This document shows, piece after piece, positions 27,112-36,368 of a stretch of 64,000 nt of DNA. Location of the stretch: NCBI RefSeq assembly GCF_012849375.1, contig NZ_CP051684.1, positions 2,108,001-2,172,000 of the forward strand, read 5' to 3'. This stretch comes from Duganella dendranthematis. GTDB taxonomy: Bacteria > Pseudomonadota > Gammaproteobacteria > Burkholderiales > Burkholderiaceae_D. The notes under the pieces were generated by a model, which did no database searches, was not told the DNA's origin, and worked only from the letters and a program-made list of their open reading frames with translations. A program made the translations under genes and the position numbers. Position 1 is the stretch's first letter. The number at the start of each line of letters is the position of its first letter.

Positions 27112-27268
27112 ACCGCATTGTAGCAGCCTGCCGAGCCATCAGCTTTTCCGCATCAGCCATAATATTTTTAGCTGGAAGCGCTGCCAGCGCCGTTGCGTAA
27201 CAAGCTTGTCATATCCGCTCTTTACCCTGTGGCCTTTTTCCAACTCCCCACCGACAACGGATACCGAT

Positions 27269-29218
27269 ATGCACCTGCTTCCTGCCCGCCCCCTGATCCT
27301 GGCCCTGAGCATTGCCGCCGCGCTGAGCGCCTGCGGTGGCTCTTCCAACGACGAGCCGCTGGTCATTCCAGCCGCGCCCGCCGACCAGGGCGCAGCGGAA
27401 AGCGTCGCCTTGCCGACCGCCACCGCGTTTGTTGACACCATCGCCACCAACCAGCGCGGCGACGCCCGCTACGCGACGCTCGACACCAACGCCGGCGTGC
27501 GCATCCTGGGCGGCTTCCTGAGCATCTGGAAACCGCTGACGCAAATCGTCGACGCCGGCGTGACCGCGCCAGCCAATGGCGCCTTCCCGGCCGTGGTCGC
27601 ATCGACCTGGTCCGGCGTACCGGGCGACGGCACGCCGGACGGCACCGTGCTCAACGCCACCGTACACCAGGCCAACATCGACTACGTGGTCAAAGCCACC
27701 ACCAACCGCACCGCCGACCAGGCCGTCCAAGCGTATCTGGATGACCGCCGCGGCAAGGGTTACAGCATCACCGACGGCCTTGGACCGCTGACCAGCGCCT
27801 GGCGCGCCGCCGCCCAGCAGACCACCACCATCACCAGCGTGGCGGCCGACGCCACTACCGTGTTGTACAACGACGGCGGCAACAACACCGGCGTCGGCAG
27901 CGCCACCAACACCAGCTTCGGCAACGTGGTCGACCTGGTCAACCTGGTCGGCAACAACGCCTCTACCGAACCGGCCAAGCGCTTCTACAAATACGCCCGT
28001 CCTTACCGCTGGAGCACCAGCGTGCAGTTGCTGCCGGCGCTGGTCCCGGCCAAGAGCACCACTCCGAATACCGATGGCGGATTCACCAGCGGCCACACCG
28101 CCGAAGCGGTGCGCGACGCCGTCGCCATGGCCTACGCGGTGCCGGAACGCTATCAGGAAATGCTGAGCCGTGGCCTGGAATTGGGCGAAATGCGCATCCT
28201 GGCCGGCATGCACTCGCCGCTGGACGTGGTCAGCGGCCGCATGCTCGGCATCGCCAGCGCCGCCGCCAACCTGGCCGATCCAGCCAACGCCGCCAAGAAA
28301 GCCGCCGCCGTCACCCAGGCGCACAGCGCGCTGATGGCCGCCACCAGCACCACTGCCGATACCTTCGCCGCCTACGCGCAATCGGGCACCGTGGCCAATG
28401 ACCGCTTCGCCGACTACGCCACCAACAAGGCCAACTATCTGCGCCGCAGCACCTTCGGCTTCGCGCCGATCGCCGCCACCAACGCCGCCGCCGCCGTGCC
28501 GAAAGGCGCCGAAGTGCTGCTGGAAACGCGCCAGCCCTACCTGAGCGACGCCCAGCGCCGCGTGGTGCTGAAAACCACCGCGCTGACCTCCGGCTACCCA
28601 GTAATGGACGATGCAGAAGGCTGGGGCCGTCTGAACCTGTTCGCGGCCGCCGACGGCTATGCCTCGTTCAGCGGCAACGTCACCATCGTCATGGACGCCA
28701 GCAAGGGCGGCTTCAACGCGGTGGACCGCTGGCGCAACGACATCAGCGGCGCGGGCAAGCTGGTCAAGCAAGGCACGGGCACGCTGAAACTGGCCGGCGC
28801 CAACACCTGGACCGGCGGCACCGAACTGACCGCCGGCGCACTGCAGGGCGACTCGGTGGCCGCCTTCGGCAAGGGCGACGTCTACGTCAGCGGCGGCACG
28901 CTGGTGGCCAATGCGCCGGCCGCGCTGCAAGTGACCGGCAAGTACACCCAGCTCAGCGGCAGCACCACGCTGGAACTGGATCTGGGCGGCGCAGCCGCCG
29001 GCAGCCAGGGCAGCCTGACCGTGTCCGGCACCGCCACCATCGCCGGCGGCACGCTGCGCATCAAATTCGCCAACGGCTACAAGCCGAAAGCGGGCGATGT
29101 GCTAACTGTGATCACCGCCGGCAGCCTGAAAGGCAAGTTCACCACCATCACGGTGGACGGCTTTAGCAACGTGACGCCGAACTACGGCGGCGCCACGCTG
29201 ACCCTGACGCTGGGCTAA
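27269..29218 (+). CDS. PAP2-family acid phosphatase lipoprotein with autotransporter-type strand repeats
   Basis: 649 residues from the ATG at 27269, which gives a lipoprotein signal (LSACGG); the longer frame is not supported. The phosphatase/vanadium haloperoxidase site is present in order: K-x6-RP (KYARPYRW), TSGH (GGFTSGHTAE) and the H-x3-D of RILAGMHSPLDVVSGR. After about residue 490 there is a beta-strand repeat region of the kind associated with autotransporter passengers (GKLVKQGTGTLKLAGANTWTGG is the core, shortened here). No C-terminal beta-barrel follows; the protein ends in ATLTLTLG. Probably a periplasmic or surface phosphatase. Confidence 0.85.
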   Translation: MHLLPARPLILALSIAAALSACGGSSNDEPLVIPAAPADQGAAESVALPTATAFVDTIATNQRGDARYATLDTNAGVRILGGFLSIWKPLTQIVDAGVTAPANGAFPAVVASTWSGVPGDGTPDGTVLNATVHQANIDYVVKATTNRTADQAVQAYLDDRRGKGYSITDGLGPLTSAWRAAAQQTTTITSVAADATTVLYNDGGNNTGVGSATNTSFGNVVDLVNLVGNNASTEPAKRFYKYARPYRWSTSVQLLPALVPAKSTTPNTDGGFTSGHTAEAVRDAVAMAYAVPERYQEMLSRGLELGEMRILAGMHSPLDVVSGRMLGIASAAANLADPANAAKKAAAVTQAHSALMAATSTTADTFAAYAQSGTVANDRFADYATNKANYLRRSTFGFAPIAATNAAAAVPKGAEVLLETRQPYLSDAQRRVVLKTTALTSGYPVMDDAEGWGRLNLFAAADGYASFSGNVTIVMDASKGGFNAVDRWRNDISGAGKLVKQGTGTLKLAGANTWTGGTELTAGALQGDSVAAFGKGDVYVSGGTLVANAPAALQVTGKYTQLSGSTTLELDLGGAAAGSQGSLTVSGTATIAGGTLRIKFANGYKPKAGDVLTVITAGSLKGKFTTITVDGFSNVTPNYGGATLTLTLG

Positions 29219-29234
29219 ACCGAAGCCAGCTTCA

Positions 29235-29271
29235 CGCCCGTTCGGAGTCACGCCGAACGGGCGTTTTGTTT
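29235..29271 (+). terminator. Rho-independent terminator after the PAP2 gene
   Basis: A perfect 11-bp stem CGCCCGTTCGG / CCGAACGGGCG (29235-29245, 29253-29263) with a 7-base loop, followed by TTTTGTTTT. It starts 16 bases after the PAP2 stop codon. Confidence 0.92.
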
Positions 29272-29367
29272 TATAAAATCGAATGATTTGTGCAGAACAT
29301 ATCAATGGACTGCATGGATATGCGGTTTCATACTTTGCTTATTCGGAATTTGAATAAGGAATAAGCA

Positions 29368-30372
29368 ATGTCAACCAAAATCCTTCCTGGACTGCTGCTG
29401 TGCGCCGTCGTCACCGCTGTCGCCTGCGGGCTGGCGCAGGCCGAGACCGCCCTGTTCGGCCGCGCCTGGCTGGAAAGCCTCGTGCTCGCCATCCTGCTGG
29501 GTACCGCGCTGCGCACGCTGACGCCCCTGTCGGCGCGCTGGGACGCCGGCATCCACTTCAGCGCCAAGACCTTGCTGGAACTGGCGGTGCTGCTGCTCGG
29601 CGCAACCGTCAGCGCCGGCGCGCTGCTGGCCAATGGCTGGATGCTGCTGACCGGTATCGCCGGCGTGGTGGGGCTGGCGATCGGCTGCAGCTACGCCATC
29701 GGCCGCCTGAGCGGCCTATCCGCCAAGCTGGCCCTGCTGATCGCCTGCGGTAACTCAATCTGCGGCAATTCCGCCATCGCCGCCGTGGCGCCGGTAATCG
29801 ATGCCGATGGCGAGGACGTGGCGGCGTCGATCTCGTTCACCGCCGTGCTGGGCGTCATCGTGGTCCTGCTGCTGCCGTTGGCCATGCCGCTGCTGTCGCT
29901 GTCGGCCAGCCAGTACGGCGTGTTTGCCGGCCTCACCGTGTACGCCGTGCCGCAGGTGCTGGCCGCCACCGGCGCGGTATCGCTGACCAGTGCCCATGTC
30001 GGTACCCTGGTCAAGCTGGTGCGGGTATTGATGCTGGGGCCGGTCGTGCTGCTGCTGTCGCTGTTCGGCCCGCAGGCTGGTGACGCGCCACGTCAACGGT
30101 TGCGGCTGTCGGCGCTGGTGCCGTGGTTCATCGCCGGCTTCCTGGCGCTAATGGCGCTGCGTTCGGCCGGCCTGCTGCCGCCGGCGCTGCTGAAGCCGGC
30201 CCAGGCCGCCAGTAGCTTCCTGACCGTGATGTCGATGGCGGCGCTGGGCCTAGGCGTCGACGCCCGCAGCGTGCTGCGCGCCGGTGGCCGGGTTACCATG
30301 GTGGTCGTGCTGTCGCTGCTGGTGCTGTGCGCCATCAGCCTCGGCCTGATCCATTTTCTGCACATCGCCTAA
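29368..30372 (+). CDS. YeiH-family putative sulfate exporter
   Basis: 334 residues with about ten hydrophobic helices. The conserved family segments are GNSICGNSAIAAVAPVI in the middle and VKLVRVLMLGPVV later, as in YeiH/UPF0324 proteins. ATG at 29368 with AGGAATAA upstream. Inner-membrane protein; sulfate or sulfite export is proposed for the family but not proved for this member. Followed after 9 bp by a LysR regulator, the usual YeiH-YeiE pairing but in the same direction. Confidence 0.88.
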   Translation: MSTKILPGLLLCAVVTAVACGLAQAETALFGRAWLESLVLAILLGTALRTLTPLSARWDAGIHFSAKTLLELAVLLLGATVSAGALLANGWMLLTGIAGVVGLAIGCSYAIGRLSGLSAKLALLIACGNSICGNSAIAAVAPVIDADGEDVAASISFTAVLGVIVVLLLPLAMPLLSLSASQYGVFAGLTVYAVPQVLAATGAVSLTSAHVGTLVKLVRVLMLGPVVLLLSLFGPQAGDAPRQRLRLSALVPWFIAGFLALMALRSAGLLPPALLKPAQAASSFLTVMSMAALGLGVDARSVLRAGGRVTMVVVLSLLVLCAISLGLIHFLHIA

Positions 30373-30381
30373 GGAAGCTGC

Positions 30382-31257
30382 ATGACGCTGGAACAACTGC
30401 GCATCTTCGTCGCCGTCGCCGAGCGCGAACATCTGACCCAGGCGGCGGCGGTGTTGGCGCTGACGCCCTCGGCCGTCAGCGCCGCGTTGCGCGCATTGGA
30501 AGAACGCTACGACACGCCGCTGTTCGACCGCGTCGGCCGCCGCATCGAACTAAACGATGCCGGCCGGCTGTTCCTGGCCGAGGCGCGCGCCACGCTGGCG
30601 GCGGCCCGTAACGCCGAACTGGCGCTGGCCGAGCTGGCCGGCCTGCAACGCGGCGCGGTGGCGCTGCACGCCAGCCAGACGATTGCCAGCTATTGGCTGC
30701 CGCCGTTGCTGCTGGCCTTCCACCGCCAGTATCCGCAAATCGAACTTAGCCTCACTATCGGCAACACCAGCAGCGTCGCGCAGGCGGTGCGCGACGGCGC
30801 GGCCGATCTCGGGCTGGTGGAAGACGGCGTCGATGCGCCTGAGCTGACCGCCACCGTGGTGGCGCATGACCAGTTGGTGGCGGTGGTGGCGCCCTCCCAT
30901 CCGTGGGCCGATGGCCGCGCGGTGGATGCGGCGGCGCTGCTGGCGGCTGACTGGATTCTGCGCGAACCGGGTTCCGGCACGCGTTCGGCGTTTGAGACGC
31001 AGCTGGCGGCGCTGGGCGTCGCGCCAGCGCAGCTAAAGGTGGCACTGGCGCTGCCGTCCAACGAAGCGGTGCGCAGCGCCGCCATGGCCGGCGCCTATGC
31101 CACGGTGGTGTCGGAACTGGTGGTGGCGCCGCATCTGCAAGCGGGGCTGCTATGCAAGGTCAACCTCGACCTGCCGCCACGCCCCTTCTCGCTGCTGCTG
31201 CATCGGCAGCGGCCGCCCAGCCGCGCCGTCCAGGCCCTGGCGCGACTGCTCGGTTAA
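30382..31257 (+). CDS. LysR-family transcriptional regulator (YeiE-like)
   Basis: 291 residues: an N-terminal winged HTH (TLEQLRIFVAVAEREHLTQAA, cut here to its recognisable start) and a C-terminal periplasmic-binding-like effector domain (about 90-290). The genetic link to yeiH and the sequence QTIASYWLPPLL are typical of the YeiE/CysB-like branch. It probably regulates the exporter in response to a sulfur or anion signal. Its last codon overlaps the convergent helicase gene by 4 bp. Confidence 0.88.
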   Translation: MTLEQLRIFVAVAEREHLTQAAAVLALTPSAVSAALRALEERYDTPLFDRVGRRIELNDAGRLFLAEARATLAAARNAELALAELAGLQRGAVALHASQTIASYWLPPLLLAFHRQYPQIELSLTIGNTSSVAQAVRDGAADLGLVEDGVDAPELTATVVAHDQLVAVVAPSHPWADGRAVDAAALLAADWILREPGSGTRSAFETQLAALGVAPAQLKVALALPSNEAVRSAAMAGAYATVVSELVVAPHLQAGLLCKVNLDLPPRPFSLLLHRQRPPSRAVQALARLLG

Positions 31258-34200
31258 GCAGCTTTGGTGTCGCTGCCGACCGTCTGCGCCGACGCCAGCG
31301 CGTCCACTACCTGTTTCAGCACCAGCTCCGGCTGCGCCACCCAATCCTTGCTCAGCACGCGCAGCAAACGCCAGCCGGCGCCGGCCAGCAATCCGGGCTG
31401 CTGCAGGTAACGCTCGACCAGGTCAGCGGACGCGTAATGCGCGTCGGTATCGACCAGGATGCCGAGGCGATAGGCAGTGTCGCCGGCGTGCCGCACGCCG
31501 AGGTCGCAGCGCAGGCTGGATTCGCCGATGCCGGTATCGACCTCCCAGCCGCGCTCGAGCAAGGCGGCGCGCAGTTGCGCCACCACCGGATGCAGTTCGG
31601 CGCGGCGCTGCACGGTCACCTTGCCGCCCATCAATGCAATCACCTGGCGCGCGCCGGCCTGGTCACCCACCGACGACAGTTCGGCGAACTGCAAATACGC
31701 TTTGAGGGCGAACGCGCCCGGGTTGTAGTCGTTGCGGATATCGCTGTGCTTGATACTCGACACCAGGAACATATGCCGCTTGGCACGCGAGAACACCACG
31801 TTGAGCCGCTTCTCGCCGCCGGCGCGGTTGATCGGCCCGAAGTTCATCAGCATCTTGCGCTGGCTGTCGTAGCCGTAGCAGACACTCATGATGATCAGGT
31901 CGCGCTCGTCGCCCTGGACGTTTTCCAGGTTCTTGATGAACAGGCCGCAGAACTGGCCGTCCTCTTCGCGCTCGTAGGCCGCATCCAGCAGCGCCGAGAA
32001 CGCCGGGTCCTGGCCGGCCAAGGTCTTCAGCGCCTGGATGATCTCGTCCTGCTGCGCCTCGGAGAACGCCACCACGCCCAGCGTCAGGCCGGGGCCGTGG
32101 CTGTCGTTCAGTAGCTGGCGCACCAGCTGCGCGATGTAGCCAGCCTCGGCCGGATTGCGGCGATCGCGGTACAGGCCGTCGGTCAGGTAATGGAAACTGA
32201 TCGGCCGCTGCAAGGCCTGCGCCAGCGCCGGCGCCACCGCATCGCCGGCGCGCAGCGTGATCGGCAGGGCCGGCTGCACCAGCGCGTGGTCGGGGATGGT
32301 CAGCAGGCTGCCGTCGTAGAAACGGTGGTTGGAGAACGTGATCAGCGCCTCCGACCGGCTGCGGTAGTGCCATTGCAGCATGGTGGACGGCAGGCTCTTG
32401 GCGGCCTGGTTGAGGAAGCTGTCGCTGCTGAGGTCAGCCAGCAGCTCCTCATCCGCCTCGTCCGGATCGGCCTGTGTACCGAAGAAATTGGTCGGCGGCA
32501 GCTGCATCTCGTCACCCACCACGATCACCTGCGGGCCGCGGTACAGCGACGGCACCGCTTCCTCCACCGGGATCTGACTGGCCTCGTCGAAGATAACGAC
32601 GTCGAAGTAATCGGCTTCCAGCGGCAGCGTGTCGGAGATCGACAGCGGGCTCATCATCCACACCGGTTTCAGGTCGCGCACCACCAGCCCGGACGGACCG
32701 GACGCCAGCTCGCGGATGGCCTTGTAGCGCATCACCTTGGAAAACTCGTTTTCCAGCTCGCGCCGGCCGGCGGTATAGGCTTTCTTGAATTCCTTCTGCA
32801 CCGCGTCCAGCTGGCCGGCGCCGCTGTTGGCCAGCGCCAGCTGGGCCAGGAAGTGGTTGCGGCGTCGTTCCAGGATCACGCGGGCGTTGAGGGCCTGCAA
32901 CTCGCGCAGGTGGCCGCCGAGCCGCGCGCACAACTGATCGAGCTGGACGCCGTCCTGGCGCGCCAGCGCGGCATCGTCACGGTACAGCCGCATCAGCGAG
33001 GCGCGCGCCATGGCCATCTCCAGCGCTTCCGGTTGACCCTGCCAACTGCGCGCGGCGTGAGCGAACGCCGGCGGCGTCTGCTGCAAGGCCGACAGTCCGG
33101 GCGCCACCAGCGGCAACCAGGCGCCGGCCGTCTCTCCCGCCGCCACCTCGTCCTGCAATTGCGGCAGCGTCAGGTGCTCGACATCGGTCCAGCCGGCGTC
33201 CAGCGCGCGCAAGGCGGCAGTGCACAGCGGTTCCAGCGCCAGCAAGCCCGGCAAGTCGGCGTAAGCACCGCTGCTCAGGGCGTACTGGAACAATAGCAAC
33301 GCCGGCGACAAGGCGGCGCTGCGCGCGTGCAGCTGCTCGACCTGAACGCTGAAGGCGTCCACATCGTCAACCTGCCAGCTACTGTCGATCTCCGCCACGG
33401 TGGCGGCCAGTGCCGCCGCCGCGTCGTAATCCTGCTGCAGCCAGCGCAGGGCGTCGCTCCAGCGCGGCTGCACCGCATGCGCCGCCATGTCGTAATGCGA
33501 CTTGAATAAGCCGCGCAGCTGCCACCAGGCCGGCTTGAGCCAGCCCAGCCACGATTGCTCGACGGCCGCCGCCTGCGGTAACGCTGCCGCCACCTCGGCG
33601 GCCGACAGCCGCACGCGCCAGTGCGCGCTCTGCGCCGCTGCCGCCTGTGCCGCCGTGTGCTGCGTCGCGTACTGCCGATGCAGCTTGAGGAAGGCCGCGC
33701 TGCGCGGCTGGCCGGCGTCCAGCAATTCCGGCAACCGGCGTTGCAGCAGCGGCCGCACCGCTTGCAGATAGGCGCCGAGCGCGCGCAGCTGCGCCACGTC
33801 GCGCCACAACTCGGGCGGCAGCCCGACCAGCGCCTGTTGCAGCTGGCGTAGCAGCGGTAGCGTCGTCTGTACTGCGGAGCGCAACGCCGCCGCCGGCTGC
33901 GGCGCCGCCAGCAGCTGTGGATGCAGGTAGCGCAACGGCAGATGCGCCAGGCATGGGTCCTGGCCCGCGTCGCGCAGCCGCGCGGCCAGCGCCAGATACA
34001 CCGGGCCATGCGCGGCCCACAGCGCGTAGTCGGGCAGCGACGCGATGTCTTCCGCGCTGGCCTGGTGCGCGTCGATGCTGCCGGTCAGCTGCGCGATGCG
34101 CTGGTATAGCTGGCGCAGTGGAATGCCCAGGCTGTCGGGCGACTGCGTCATGTGGGCGGAGAATGCGGCCAGCTGCGCCTGTTCGCCGTCGGCCAGCGCC

Positions 34201-36368
34201 AGCAGCGCGGCACGTTCCTGCTCGGCCTGGTGCGGATCGGCCGCCGGCGCCATCCACGTTTCGTAGCAGGCCTTCAGATCCATCACGAAGGCTTTTTTGT
34301 CGCCCTGCGAATCGTGGATCATCGCGCACAACTGCTCCAGCCCGTGCTGCTGCAGCCGGTGATAGACGACGTCGATGGCGGCGCGCTTGGCGCAGACAAA
34401 CATGATGCGCTTGCCGCGCGCAACGTAATCGGCGATCAGGTTGGTGATGGTCTGCGACTTGCCGGTGCCGGGCGGCCCCTGGATGATCATGCTGGCGCCG
34501 CTGCGCGCGTGGGCGATGGCGCGCGCCTGGGTCGGGTCCTGCGGCACCACGGTAAACTGCTCGCCCAGCGACGGCGCCGGCGCCGATTCGGCAAAGGCAC
34601 GCCGCGGCGCCAGCGAAAAGATGCCGTCGAACGCCGGGCTGGCCAGATTCTCTCGCAGCAGCGCGTTGTAGTCCTGCACCAGCGACATCTTGCGGTAATT
34701 GAAGTTGCCCAGCGTGAGCGCGCACAGATCGAATTCCCAATCGTACGGCGTGCCCGGGCGCTCCTGGTCGACCGCGTAGACTTCCTGCTCGACGGTGGCG
34801 GGTGCAGTGACAGCATCCGGCGCCGCCATGTGCAGCGGGCGCGGCTTGCCCACCACCGACGCCAGCGGCGCCGGCTGCGGCTTGACGCGGTCGAGGAACA
34901 GCTGCACGCCGAGCGGATGGTAGGCGGCGGCATCGTAGCTGTACTCGAACTCGCCGTAGCTGCGGCGACTCAGGCCACTCAGCTTCTTGCGGCGGCGCTC
35001 GAACTGGTCCAGCCGCGCGCGCGCCTGGCGGCGGATCAGCTGGATCTGCGGGCGGTCGATCTTGTGCAGCGTGATGCCCGGCTCCGACTGGCGGATCTGC
35101 TGCTCGAACTGCGCGTGGAAGTCATCCAGCGGCTGGTCGAGGTCGATGCTCTCCGGCAGCTCGATGCCATACACCTGGCGCAGTACGTGGCGCAGCACCG
35201 GATTGACTTCCGCCACCGAAGTGGTGGCCTGCAACTGGTAAGTGTCGCGCACGCCCTTCTTGCGCGTCAGCGTCACCGGCAACAGCAGCAGCGGCGTGGT
35301 GATGCGCTCATCCTTGTCTTCCTTGAAGTTATGCCAGCGCAGCATGCACACGGCCAGCCGCAGCTGCGAGAAGCCGTACTCGGCCTGATCGCGCTGGGCG
35401 CTGGCGCGGATCGTGTCCAGCTGCGCCGGCAGGAACGGCAAGTCCTCGAAGCGCAGGTATTTTTGCAGCGGAATGGCGGCCTCGCTGCAGACCTGGCGCG
35501 CCACCGCGTCATGCCAATAAAACAGTTGCTGTTCCTTGACGTTGCGCACGTCCAGCATCAAAGGGAACGAGCCCATGGTCAGGTTCAACGTCTGCTGCGA
35601 CGGCTTGAAGTACAGCAGTTTGTTGCGACGCGAGACCTCAAACAGGCGGTCGCGCAGATGCGCCTGCAACTGGCGGCTGCGCTCGCCTTCGCCCGTCGCC
35701 GTTTCCGGCAACGCCGGCGGCACTTCCAGTACGCGGTAGTTGCGCAGCGTGTGCAGCGCTTCCTGCAAATCCGGCTGGCGGCGATGGCGCGACAGCTCGG
35801 TCATGCGGACGATAGTGCGCGCCCAGACCGGATTGAGGCGGTCATTCAGCGCGAACAGGTTGTGGCGGTGGGCCACAAAGCGCGCCAGGTCGTCCTCGTT
35901 GGACAGGTTGAGGCGGCAGGCCGCGCTCACCAGTACCAGGCCCAGCACGAAAATGTCAGTCAGCGGATCGTGATGGCCGAGCGTGTGTTCCCACGCCACG
36001 TAGCCCGGCAGATACTGCGGCGCCGTCAGGCCGTCGTCGCCCTGCGGCACCGCGCCGAGCACGAGGTTGCGCTGTCGCGCTTCATCCTGATACAGACGGG
36101 CGCTGACGGTGAGCGTGGTCAGCGGATCGAGCGCGGCCACTTTGGCGTCCGCCCGTTGCGGCGCACCGGCCAGGCCCTGTTCAAACCACAGCTGGTTGTA
36201 ATCGAAGCGCAGGCTGGCCACGCCCTGCAGTGGCGCCACCTGGTCCTGCGCGTGCAGCGTCGCCACCTGCTCCAGCAGCGGCAGCAGCCAGGCCTGCAAG
36301 TCCTCGGTCTGCGGCGTATCGTGCAGGGTGGCGAGGAAGTCGAAAAAACTGTGGGTCGGGTTGGTCAT
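31254..36368 (-). CDS. DUF4011-type superfamily 1 helicase with C-terminal Vsr/REase-like domain
   Basis: 1704 residues. The N-terminal part (about 1-230) has no clear motif. A DUF4011-type segment begins near 236 (LRDRLFEVSRRNKLLYF). The SF1 helicase core has Walker A GPPGTGKS at about 631-638, motif II IFDEAS, motif III GDEMQLPPTNFF, motif IV/V HYRSRSE and QGDERDLIIMS, and the final NVVFSRAKRHM. A coiled, insert-rich stretch lies between the two RecA halves. The last ~120 residues (ERGWEVDTGIG, CDLGV, LGILVDTD, RLLRVLSKDW) look like the PD-(D/E)xK/Vsr-like nuclease domain attached to such helicases. Its ATG overlaps the stop of the upstream M48-type protease by 4 bp. Similar helicase-nuclease proteins have been predicted to act in anti-phage defence. 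The helicase call is firm; the nuclease is by resemblance. Confidence 0.85.
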   Translation of the reverse strand: MTNPTHSFFDFLATLHDTPQTEDLQAWLLPLLEQVATLHAQDQVAPLQGVASLRFDYNQLWFEQGLAGAPQRADAKVAALDPLTTLTVSARLYQDEARQRNLVLGAVPQGDDGLTAPQYLPGYVAWEHTLGHHDPLTDIFVLGLVLVSAACRLNLSNEDDLARFVAHRHNLFALNDRLNPVWARTIVRMTELSRHRRQPDLQEALHTLRNYRVLEVPPALPETATGEGERSRQLQAHLRDRLFEVSRRNKLLYFKPSQQTLNLTMGSFPLMLDVRNVKEQQLFYWHDAVARQVCSEAAIPLQKYLRFEDLPFLPAQLDTIRASAQRDQAEYGFSQLRLAVCMLRWHNFKEDKDERITTPLLLLPVTLTRKKGVRDTYQLQATTSVAEVNPVLRHVLRQVYGIELPESIDLDQPLDDFHAQFEQQIRQSEPGITLHKIDRPQIQLIRRQARARLDQFERRRKKLSGLSRRSYGEFEYSYDAAAYHPLGVQLFLDRVKPQPAPLASVVGKPRPLHMAAPDAVTAPATVEQEVYAVDQERPGTPYDWEFDLCALTLGNFNYRKMSLVQDYNALLRENLASPAFDGIFSLAPRRAFAESAPAPSLGEQFTVVPQDPTQARAIAHARSGASMIIQGPPGTGKSQTITNLIADYVARGKRIMFVCAKRAAIDVVYHRLQQHGLEQLCAMIHDSQGDKKAFVMDLKACYETWMAPAADPHQAEQERAALLALADGEQAQLAAFSAHMTQSPDSLGIPLRQLYQRIAQLTGSIDAHQASAEDIASLPDYALWAAHGPVYLALAARLRDAGQDPCLAHLPLRYLHPQLLAAPQPAAALRSAVQTTLPLLRQLQQALVGLPPELWRDVAQLRALGAYLQAVRPLLQRRLPELLDAGQPRSAAFLKLHRQYATQHTAAQAAAAQSAHWRVRLSAAEVAAALPQAAAVEQSWLGWLKPAWWQLRGLFKSHYDMAAHAVQPRWSDALRWLQQDYDAAAALAATVAEIDSSWQVDDVDAFSVQVEQLHARSAALSPALLLFQYALSSGAYADLPGLLALEPLCTAALRALDAGWTDVEHLTLPQLQDEVAAGETAGAWLPLVAPGLSALQQTPPAFAHAARSWQGQPEALEMAMARASLMRLYRDDAALARQDGVQLDQLCARLGGHLRELQALNARVILERRRNHFLAQLALANSGAGQLDAVQKEFKKAYTAGRRELENEFSKVMRYKAIRELASGPSGLVVRDLKPVWMMSPLSISDTLPLEADYFDVVIFDEASQIPVEEAVPSLYRGPQVIVVGDEMQLPPTNFFGTQADPDEADEELLADLSSDSFLNQAAKSLPSTMLQWHYRSRSEALITFSNHRFYDGSLLTIPDHALVQPALPITLRAGDAVAPALAQALQRPISFHYLTDGLYRDRRNPAEAGYIAQLVRQLLNDSHGPGLTLGVVAFSEAQQDEIIQALKTLAGQDPAFSALLDAAYEREEDGQFCGLFIKNLENVQGDERDLIIMSVCYGYDSQRKMLMNFGPINRAGGEKRLNVVFSRAKRHMFLVSSIKHSDIRNDYNPGAFALKAYLQFAELSSVGDQAGARQVIALMGGKVTVQRRAELHPVVAQLRAALLERGWEVDTGIGESSLRCDLGVRHAGDTAYRLGILVDTDAHYASADLVERYLQQPGLLAGAGWRLLRVLSKDWVAQPELVLKQVVDALASAQTVGSDTKAA

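Noticed and set aside
26963..27160. ATG-started minus frame overlapping czcI
   Set aside because: Its product lacks any signal or metal motif; the GTG frame encodes a clear signal peptide and His cluster.
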